Source: DATDCV01 sp036524155 (GTDB lineage: Bacteria > Verrucomicrobiota > Verrucomicrobiia > Limisphaerales > UBA8199). Taken from it: 11,748 bases of DNA. Position numbers and translations under genes: made by a program. A model generated the notes under the pieces. The model worked only from the letters and a program-made list of their open reading frames with translations, had not been told where the DNA came from and did no database searches. The stretch lies in assembly GCA_036524155.1 (NCBI GenBank), contig DATDCV010000150.1, forward strand, positions 1 to 11,748, in the 5' to 3' direction. Shown piece by piece: positions 1-7,200 of the stretch (its first letter is position 1; each line of letters starts with the position of its first letter).

Positions 1-150
1 GGCTTATGCCGCGCGGACCGCATACGCCGGCAACGCGTCGGCGCTTCGAACCTGCGCTTGGGAGATGTATGGCTCGGTGAGGGCAGGCGTCTTTCCCGCC
101 TGGCGTCGCGGTTAATTTACTGGATCGACGGGGTATTTGCGCTTAGGAGT

Positions 151-155
151 GGAGG
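151..155 (+). promoter_or_regulatory. Shine-Dalgarno site that decides the hydrolase start
   Basis: GGAGG lies five bases upstream of the ATG at 161. The frame is also open from a TTG at 137, but the GGAGG falls inside that longer version and the nearby purine-rich stretch fits the ATG. Translation from 161 also puts a clean signal peptide at the very N-terminus. Confidence 0.7.
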
Positions 156-160
156 CGGAA

Positions 161-1255
161 ATGAGAGCTGCCCGCCAGATTCCTTTGTTGCCCATTCTTC
201 TGTTGCTGACGCCTACACCTGATATGGCCCGATCACAAACAAATGACGCCGAGCGCTGGCTGGCGAAGGCCGGGATCGCGCCGGACTTCAAAGCACCCGC
301 ATCCAACGCCGCCTGGCAAAGCCAACGCCAACAAATCCGCTCCCAACTTAAGCAACTTTTAGGCGATTTGCCGCCCCGGCCGAAGGTCCCGAAAGTGGAG
401 ATCCTGTCGCGCGAAGATCGCGGGGAGTTCCGTGTCGAGAAATTCCAGTTCGATAATCAGGCAGGCGAGGTGGTGCCGGGCTATTTGCTGCTCCCAAGGC
501 AGTTGGCCGGAAAGGTGCCGGCGATACTCTACTGCCATTGGCACGGCGGTGAATACGCCATCGGGAAGGAAGAGCTGTTCCAGGCCCGGCATACTCCCGA
601 GGAACCCGGCCCCGCTTTGGCCCGGCGCGGCTTCGTCGTGCTCGGAATTGACGCCTGTTGCTTCGGAGGACGCAGCGGGCGGGGTCCTGGCGGCCCTCAG
701 GAAAAAGGGGGGGACGGCGAAATGAGCGCCAGCAAATTCAATCTTTGGGTGGGGCGGACTCTCTGGGGCATGATTCTGCGGGACGATTTGATGGCGCTGG
801 ATTACCTGGCATCGCGGCCGGAGGTGGACCCCGGCCGGATCGGGGTGACGGGCATCAGTATGGGCGCGACCCGGTCCTGGTGGTTGATGGCGCTCGACGA
901 GCGGCTCAAAACGGGAGTCGCGGTCGCCTGCCTGACGCGCTATCGGAATCTAATCGAGCATCAGTCGCTGCGGGCGCACGGGATTTATTATTTCGTCCCC
1001 AACCTCCTGAAACACTTTGACACGGAGGCCATCGTTGCGTTGGTCGCTCCGCGCCCGGTCCTCTTCATGACCGGCGACCAGGACTCGGGCTCTCCCCCGG
1101 ACGGCATCCGGAGAATTGACGCGGCGGTGCGCCCCGTCTACCGGCTGTACGGCAAGGAAGCCGAGTTCCAGAACATCATCTACCCAGGCCTCGGCCACGT
1201 CTACACGCCCGAAATGTGGGCCAAAACGCTCGCGTGGTTTGAGGCGAAGCTGTAG
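161..1255 (+). CDS. exported alpha/beta hydrolase (dienelactone hydrolase / acetyl xylan esterase-like)
   Basis: A 364-residue protein starting at the ATG at 161, preceded by GGAGG. Residues 1-26 form a probable Sec signal peptide (Arg residues, a Leu-rich core, then a polar SQ region), so the enzyme probably acts in the periplasm or outside the cell. Visible hydrolase motifs are HWHGG near residues 126-130 (oxyanion-hole region), the nucleophile elbow GISMG with Ser233, an acid in GDQD (Asp306 or Asp308) and the catalytic His345 in GLGH. This is the order of a Ser-Asp-His alpha/beta hydrolase. The family includes carbohydrate esterases and dienelactone hydrolases. A secreted member could deacylate polysaccharides, but no neighbouring carbohydrate gene supports a specific substrate. 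The next gene begins 43 bases downstream on the same strand but is functionally unrelated. The hydrolase fold is confident; the substrate is unknown. Confidence 0.87.
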   Translation: MRAARQIPLLPILLLLTPTPDMARSQTNDAERWLAKAGIAPDFKAPASNAAWQSQRQQIRSQLKQLLGDLPPRPKVPKVEILSREDRGEFRVEKFQFDNQAGEVVPGYLLLPRQLAGKVPAILYCHWHGGEYAIGKEELFQARHTPEEPGPALARRGFVVLGIDACCFGGRSGRGPGGPQEKGGDGEMSASKFNLWVGRTLWGMILRDDLMALDYLASRPEVDPGRIGVTGISMGATRSWWLMALDERLKTGVAVACLTRYRNLIEHQSLRAHGIYYFVPNLLKHFDTEAIVALVAPRPVLFMTGDQDSGSPPDGIRRIDAAVRPVYRLYGKEAEFQNIIYPGLGHVYTPEMWAKTLAWFEAKL

Positions 1256-1263
1256 CCCGAAAG

Positions 1264-1292
1264 TTGCGCAAAGAAACCAGACTGCCTAAGCT
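1264..1292 (+). promoter_or_regulatory. weak candidate promoter for the Rrf2 gene
   Basis: TTGCGC (1264-1269) is followed after 17 bases by TAAGCT (1287-1292), each matching 3 of 6 consensus positions of a housekeeping sigma factor. The GTG start at 1299 lies only six bases beyond the -10-like box, and no Shine-Dalgarno site is visible. If real, the transcript would be leaderless or nearly so. The match is weak and rests mainly on spacing and position. Confidence 0.22.
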
Positions 1293-1298
1293 GCGGCG

Positions 1299-1718
1299 GT
1301 GAAACTCTCCGTAAAAAGCGACTACGCAGCGCGCGCCGTGTTGGGGCTGGCAAAGCATTATGCGATCGGCGGCGCGCTCCGGGTCGATGATCTCGCGGCC
1401 CAGCAACAACTGCCCTCCAATTACCTGGTCCAAATCCTGATCGAACTGAAGGCGCAGGGCATCGTGCGGAGCCTCCGCGGGAAAGATGGCGGCTATATGT
1501 TGGCGCGGCCTCCGGCCGAAATTACCCTGGCCGACTTGCTTCGAGCCGTTCACGGCACGATTTTCGACACGCCCGCCCTTAGCGACCGTGATTGCCCCGC
1601 CGAACTCCGGCGCGCGTGGCAAAAACTGCGGGACGCTTTGGACACTACGGCTGCCGCAATTACATTTCAGCAGCTATTGGAGGAGGGCGCGGAAAAGGAG
1701 AAGATGTACTATATCTGA
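1299..1718 (+). CDS. Rrf2-family winged-helix transcriptional regulator
   Basis: A 139-residue protein starting at GTG 1299. The opening MKLSVKSDYAAR is the characteristic start of Rrf2 regulators and fixes the start. A winged helix-turn-helix follows: residues 30-50 hold the recognition region (LPSNYLVQIL) and residues 56-69 hold the wing (VRSLRGKDGGYMLAR). The next segment, AEITLADLLRAVHG, is the usual Rrf2 dimerisation stretch. IscR- and NsrR-type members bind a 2Fe-2S or 4Fe-4S cluster with three cysteines. Here only Cys99 lies in that region, so a classic three-Cys cluster site is absent. Members without the full set may sense other signals or use partner ligands. The downstream ygfZ-like gene on the same strand, 69 bases away, is the most obvious candidate target besides itself. 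The fold is confident; the signal and the regulon are inferred. Confidence 0.88.
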   Translation: MKLSVKSDYAARAVLGLAKHYAIGGALRVDDLAAQQQLPSNYLVQILIELKAQGIVRSLRGKDGGYMLARPPAEITLADLLRAVHGTIFDTPALSDRDCPAELRRAWQKLRDALDTTAAAITFQQLLEEGAEKEKMYYI

Positions 1719-1721
1719 GCT

Positions 1722-1747
1722 CTGGCTAACGGGCGGACTGCCGCCAG
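1722..1747 (+). repeat. GC-rich hairpin between Rrf2 and ygfZ-like genes
   Basis: GGCGG (1732-1736), a four-base loop ACTG and CCGCC (1741-1745) form a short perfect stem just after the Rrf2 stop. An alternative outer pairing joins CTGGC (1722-1726) to GCCAG (1743-1747). No T tract follows, so this is not a standard intrinsic terminator. It could be a weak attenuator or mRNA structure, or chance in GC-rich DNA. Confidence 0.25.
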
Positions 1748-1787
1748 TTGCATCATGCCGCCCGCTCCGTAAATTGGCGGGACGAAT

Positions 1788-2879
1788 ATGAGCCAATTGG
1801 CGTTGCAGGACCTTCATCATGACCTCGGGGCGGTCTTCACGGAAGTCGGGGATAGTCCGGTGGTGGCCCGGTATGGCAATCTTCTCGCCGAATACGAAGC
1901 GCTGACCCAAACCGCCGCCTTCCTTGATTTCAGCTTTCGTGGACGGCTTTGCCTGACGGGGGCGGACCGTGTCCGGTTTTTGCACGGGCAGGTGACAAAT
2001 GACGTCAAGGCCTTGAGTCCGGGAACGGGCTGCTATGCGGCGATCGTAGACGCCAAAGGCCGCATGGAATCGGATGCTTACATCTATTGTCTCACGGATG
2101 AATTGCTGCTCGACTTCGAGCCGGGGTTAACCCGCCAACTCACGGAGAGGCTCGAGAAGTACATCGTCGCCGACGACGTGCAGGTGGTGGATGTCAGCTC
2201 CCTCTACGGCTTGTTGACAGTGCAAGGACCAAGGGCCGAAGCGGCGGTTCGCCGGGCGCGGTTATTGGAGGACGTTCCCTCGGGTCCGTTGCGCTTCTCC
2301 AAGAAGATCGACGCTGATCTGGGGGAAATCTATCTCGTAAACCAGCCGCGACTTGGCACTCAAGGTTTTGATTTGTTTGTTCCCGCCGGCGCTCTGCGGT
2401 TCTTCGCCGATGTCCTCCTTGCGTCAGTTCGCGCCGAAGGCGGTGGCCCGGCGGGCTGGGACGCTTTCGAGACCGCGAGAATCGAGGCTGGCATCCCGCG
2501 GTTCGCGGCGGATATGGACAACACCAATTTCCCCCAGGAATGTGGGCTGGAGGCCCGCGCGATGAGCTATTCCAAGGGCTGCTATATCGGCCAGGAAGTT
2601 CTGAATCGCATCCACACCGTCGGCCATGTCAATCGCATTTTGCGAGGTTTCAGGCTGGCAGCGGGCGCGTCGCCGACGCCCGCGCCACGTGACAGGCTTT
2701 GTAAAGATGGCCGGGAAGTTGGTTATCTCACCAGCGTGGCGCAGTCGCCCAAGGCGCCTCAAATCGTCGCCCTCGGTTATGTGCGCAAGGGAGCGGATGC
2801 GGCAGGGACGGAACTGATCCTGCGCACCCAATCGGGCGACGTTGGGACGAGAGTCATGCTCTCGCCGTCTTATCCTTGA
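1788..2879 (+). CDS. ygfZ: YgfZ/GcvT-like folate-binding protein, Fe-S cluster maintenance
   Basis: A 363-residue protein starting at ATG 1788. The diagnostic motif KGCYIGQE lies at residues 263-270 with the conserved Cys265, followed by the NRIHTVGHVNR stretch typical of many bacterial homologues. N-terminal residues 45-75 (a DFSFRGRLCLTGADRVRFLHGQ region) match the aminomethyltransferase-like fold shared with GcvT. The length fits the YgfZ (COG0354) family rather than the glycine-cleavage T protein, because the Cys-containing motif is specific to YgfZ. Known members are cytoplasmic, use tetrahydrofolate and help assemble or repair 4Fe-4S enzymes, notably the radical-SAM MiaB. The Rrf2 regulator immediately upstream fits an Fe-S or oxidative-stress theme, although co-transcription is not proved. 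No glycine-cleavage genes are present. The gene ends convergently with the TolC-family gene, 67 bases away. Confidence 0.88.
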   Translation: MSQLALQDLHHDLGAVFTEVGDSPVVARYGNLLAEYEALTQTAAFLDFSFRGRLCLTGADRVRFLHGQVTNDVKALSPGTGCYAAIVDAKGRMESDAYIYCLTDELLLDFEPGLTRQLTERLEKYIVADDVQVVDVSSLYGLLTVQGPRAEAAVRRARLLEDVPSGPLRFSKKIDADLGEIYLVNQPRLGTQGFDLFVPAGALRFFADVLLASVRAEGGGPAGWDAFETARIEAGIPRFAADMDNTNFPQECGLEARAMSYSKGCYIGQEVLNRIHTVGHVNRILRGFRLAAGASPTPAPRDRLCKDGREVGYLTSVAQSPKAPQIVALGYVRKGADAAGTELILRTQSGDVGTRVMLSPSYP

Positions 2880-2946
2880 ATGTCATTCCGCCAGGCCGCC
2901 AGGCGCCGATTCCATGGCCGGGATGAACGGCAGCTTGCGGTCCTCG

Positions 2947-4293
2947 TCACATCTTCCCCAGCGCACGCAACATGGCGTATTGGGCTTTATTGAGCTCCCC
3001 AATCACCCTCAAGTAGTCACCCCGCGCGCGGGTGAAATCCTGTTCCGCCTGGATGGCCTCAAGCACCACTCCCACCGCATATTCCCGCCGCACCAGGGCG
3101 AGCCGCAGACCTTCTTCCGCCGCTGCCAGCGCCCGGCGAGCCGACCCGATTTGATCGGTTAGAGACTGGACGCGCGTCGCGGCTTCAACGACCTGCCGCG
3201 CAATTTCGTCGCGCGTTTTGTCCGCGCCAAGTTCGGCGCTCCGGAGCTGAGCTTCGGCGGCTCGTTTGCGGCTGAAATCAAACAGGCCGCCGGGCCCGAT
3301 TCTCCAACTCAGCCCGGCAAAGAGGTCCTGCTGGTCGCTAAACCGCGAAGCGCCCACCGCGCTATCGCCGCCGAGTCCTCCGGCAAAATATTGCGCCCCT
3401 GCCGAGGGAATCAGCGGGCCATACACAGCGCCCTTTCTGTTTTCGCGCGCGACCCCAATAGCCGCCTGCGACTGTTTGAGCTCTGGCCGGGTGCCCAGCG
3501 CGTCATCGACCAGATCGCGAAACCCCCGGTTGGTTTCGACCAGGCTCAGCGGCACCAGTTCGTTTTCGCGCGCCTGAAGATCTACGGCCGGAGCAAGGTG
3601 AAGGATCTGCACCAACTGCGCCGACGCCAGTCGTTGCCGCTCGATGGCGCGGCGCAGCGCCAGGCGGTTGTTCTCCTCCTCAACGCGCACCCGTAACTCG
3701 TCCCCCCGGAACGCCAGCCCGGCTTGAACCGCGTGTTCGATCTGCGTGAGATAATTGCTCGAGATCCGCACCGCTTCTTCGGCTACCTTGACTACCGCTT
3801 GCGCGACCAGCAGGTCAAAGTAACCCTGAGCCGCGCTCGAGATGCTCGCCTGGCGTTGTGCGTCGGACGCATACCGGGTCACGTTCACTTGCTGTTTGGC
3901 GGCCAACGACTGGTATAGGGCATCGCCAATATCGACCTGCGCGGTGAGCGTCGCCCCGGGCGCGTACGATTCCTTGTGCGCCTCGATGAAGTTGCCGCCG
4001 ACGTCCTGGATCAGGTCGTCATGCCGCCGATAAGTGATTCCCGGGGCCAGCCAGGGGAAAAACCGCGCCAGGCTGCTTTCGTGATTCGCCTGTGCCTCGG
4101 CGACTCGTTGGCGGGCGAGCTGGATGTCCAGGTTGCGGCCCTCCGCAAGGCGCAGAGCGGTGGCCAGATCCAACGTGAAGACCTCGCCGCCTTTGGGCAT
4201 ATCCGGCACAGCAACGGGCGCGGAGGTCTGGCCTTGTGCCTGCGATAGCGATGCGCAGACTAACGAAAGAACAATTCTTCTCGTCCAGTTCAT
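2947..4293 (-). CDS. TolC-family outer-membrane efflux channel
   Basis: A 448-residue protein whose ATG (4293-4291) overlaps the stop of the upstream permease-adaptor gene as ATGA. No good Shine-Dalgarno site sits close by, so its translation is probably coupled. Residues 1-20 form a signal peptide ending in SQA. There is no usable lipobox, which separates it from OprM-type lipoprotein channels. The protein has the two-fold outer-membrane efflux protein architecture: the first repeat runs from about residues 40-225 and opens with LDLATALRLAEGRNLDIQLA, and the second covers about 255-440. Both are rich in long Ala/Glu/Arg helices that would form the periplasmic tunnel. A GPGGLFDFSR stretch marks a beta-strand insertion in repeat two. 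It would supply the exit duct for the pump encoded just upstream. Substrate unknown. Confidence 0.9.
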   Translation of the reverse strand: MNWTRRIVLSLVCASLSQAQGQTSAPVAVPDMPKGGEVFTLDLATALRLAEGRNLDIQLARQRVAEAQANHESSLARFFPWLAPGITYRRHDDLIQDVGGNFIEAHKESYAPGATLTAQVDIGDALYQSLAAKQQVNVTRYASDAQRQASISSAAQGYFDLLVAQAVVKVAEEAVRISSNYLTQIEHAVQAGLAFRGDELRVRVEEENNRLALRRAIERQRLASAQLVQILHLAPAVDLQARENELVPLSLVETNRGFRDLVDDALGTRPELKQSQAAIGVARENRKGAVYGPLIPSAGAQYFAGGLGGDSAVGASRFSDQQDLFAGLSWRIGPGGLFDFSRKRAAEAQLRSAELGADKTRDEIARQVVEAATRVQSLTDQIGSARRALAAAEEGLRLALVRREYAVGVVLEAIQAEQDFTRARGDYLRVIGELNKAQYAMLRALGKM

Positions 4294-7200
4294 TGTGGCA
4301 ACGGGCGTGTTCCCTCTCCAGCCACGCTCACCGGCTGGCCGTTGCTTAAGGCTGATTTTCCAGCCACGATCACCGACTCGCCGGGTTTAACACCTTCAAG
4401 AATCTCCACCGATTTGCCGTCATTGAATCCCGTCTTGACCGCGACCCTTCGCGCCTGGCCCTCGACGACCGTGAATACTGCTGTGCCGACCTTCTCGAAC
4501 AGCACCGCTTCGACCGGAAGCAGCAGCGCATCCGGGTGGGTTTCGACTCCGATCTTCACATTCGCATACATCCCCGGACGGAGCTGACCCGCGGGGTTCG
4601 CCAGGTCGATTTCGGCGAGCATTGTCTTGGTTTCATCGTCCAGTGCCTGGGCAAACCTCGTGACGCTGCCCTCGAATACGCAGCCTGGCAGTTCATCAAC
4701 TGTCACGCGGACAGGCAGATCTTTCTTGATCCGCGGCACCTCCGGCTCAGGAACGCTCACCTGGACGCGCACGATCTTGAAATCGGCGATAGTTAGGAGG
4801 GCCGCGTTTTGAGGGGTGCTCGCCGCCGTCGCCGCCGGCACAAACGCGCCGGGGTCTACCATCCGCCGCGTTATTGTCCCCGAAAACGGCGCGCCGAGTT
4901 GTGTAAACCCGAGCAGCGTCCGTGCTCGCGCCAAATTCGCATTGGCCATCTGGGACTTGGCTCTGGCGGTGTCGACGTCCTGAAGGCGGACCAGATCGGG
5001 GGCTTTTTCCTGCGCGGCCGCCGCGCGCCGATAATCCAACTCAGCGATGTCGGCTTCGGCCTTGTACCGTGCTTCATCGGCGATCAATTCAGGCACCTCG
5101 ATTTCCGCGAGCAGGGCCCCTTGCTTGACCTCGTCACCTTTGTCAACCGTGATCGTCTTCAGATACCCGGTGACCTTCGAGTAGAGAGTTGCCTGTTGGT
5201 TGGCGACCACAAGTGCGGGCAGCGCCACGTTGCGGGTGATGCTGCCCCTGGCGGGCTGGACCAGGTTCACGCTGACCGCCGGTGGTTGTTTGCCGGCAGG
5301 TGCCGGTGCCGCCGGTTTGCAGCCCGACACCGCCAGCAGAAGAGCAACGACCGCGCCGCACAGCAGGAAGGTCGTTACCGCTTTCACAAAATGCCCGCTC
5401 GCGGGGTCGGTTGGATCCAGTGACATCGAGGCGCGGCTGCTCTTGTGGCGTACGAGACTGAAGATGCACGGCAGCACGATCAGAGTGGTCACTGTGGCGA
5501 TTGCCAAGCCGCCAATAACCGCCCGGCCCAGTGGCGCCGTTTGCTCGCTGCCCTCTCCAAGCCCCAGCGCCATTGGCATCATGCCCGCCATCATCGCGAA
5601 GCTGGTCATGAGTATCGGCCGCAGACGGGTGCGGGCGCTTTCAGCACCGGCCTCGTCCGCGCTTGCTCCGCCGAGCCGGTGGCGTTCGGCGAAAGTCACC
5701 AGCAGGATCGCGTTTGCCACCGCCACGCCCACCGCCATGATCGCGCCCATGAACGACTGGATGTTCAAGGTCGTGCCGGTCGCCCACAGCATTAGCGCCA
5801 CGCCCGCCACCACCGCTGGGACCGTAGAAATGACGATGAATGAAAGTTGCACCGATTCAAAATAGGCCGCCAGCAACAAAAAAATTACCAGCACCGTCAG
5901 CAACAGGCCAGTGCGCAATCCGCCCAACATTTGCTCCAGCGGCACCACTTGGCCTCGCACCTCCACCCGGCTTCGCGGCGGCGGTTCGCCCGCATCCTTG
6001 AGCGCCGCCTTCACCTCCCGCGCCACGCTCCCCAGGTCCGACCCGGAAACATTGGCGGTCACTGTGATCATGCGCTGCATATTATACCGCTCATACTGGC
6101 CTACCGCCGTGCTGTCGCTCACGCTGGCGATGTTGCGCAGCAACACGGATTTTCCTCTCCTATTGCCGATCGGCACGTTTTTCAGGTCATCCAGTGATTG
6201 CATCCGGTCCTGAGGGACCTGTACCTGAAGTTGGTAGCTGACGCCTGAGTTCGGGTCGGCCCAATAATTGGGGACCGTGAACCGGCTTGAGGTGGTCGCC
6301 GCCACCAGCGAGCGAGTGGTGTCCGCCGTCTTTACACCCAGCAATCCGGCCCGCTCCCGGTTGATCGCCACGTCGACGCTTGGGTAATCCAACGCCTGGC
6401 CGAAATGAATATCGCGCAGCGCCGCGACCCGCGAAAGTCTTTCCCTTATCTTCCCGGCGTAGTCCCGGCTGGCGCTCAAGTTCGGCCCGCTCACCGCAAC
6501 TTCAATCGGCGTCGCCGCGCCAAAGCTCATTACCCGGCTGACGATATCACTTGGCTCAAAAGAGAATGTCACCTCCGGAAATTCGCGCGCAAATCTCGCC
6601 CGGAGCCGCTCCTTGAGCTCCTCGACGCTCATCCGTGCCCCCGGCTTCAGTTGCACCTGAAGCACACCCTCTTCCGGCCCGCCGTTCCACAGGTAGATGA
6701 AATTGATCGGATAGCTCGCGCCATGAACACCGATCAAGCCCATCGTCAGCGCCACGTTTTCAGGCCCTGCCTCATCTTTGATGCTCTGCAGCACCTTCAA
6801 GGCGATAGCCTCGGTATTTTCCACCAGCGTCCCCGTTGGCGCCCGCAGCCGGAGCTGCATCTGGCCCGCGTCCACTTTGGGAAAGATTTCCGTTCCCAGC
6901 CCCCGCCCGACGAAATAGATGACCCCCGCAGCGACCAGGATATAGATGCCAGCGACGGCCCAGCGAAACCGCACGGCACGACGAACAACCCCCGCATAGA
7001 GGAGTTGGAATCGTGCGAACGCTCCGGGCCGGCGTTCCGTTTCTTTGGGTGTTGAATGGTGCCGCAACAGCCAAACCGACAGCACCGGCACCAGCGTGCT
7101 CGACAGCAAGAATGACGCGATCATCGAAAAACCCACTGCCAGCGACAGAGGCACGAACAACGCCTTTCCCGCCCCGGCCATGAAGAACGCCGGAATGAAC

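Noticed and set aside
2..115. Possible C-terminal end of an upstream plus-strand gene (frame open from the window edge to TAA at 113-115, Ala-rich).
   Set aside because: Only 37 codons are visible, another frame is also open there, and no domain is recognisable. It cannot be told from chance.
137..160. TTG start for the hydrolase giving a longer N-terminus.
   Set aside because: The GGAGG at 151-155 and the signal peptide both favour the ATG at 161.
2880..2946. Bidirectional terminator between the convergent ygfZ-like and TolC-family genes.
   Set aside because: Only weak, interrupted stems (CGCC/GGCG, GCCG/CGGC) and no T tracts are visible.
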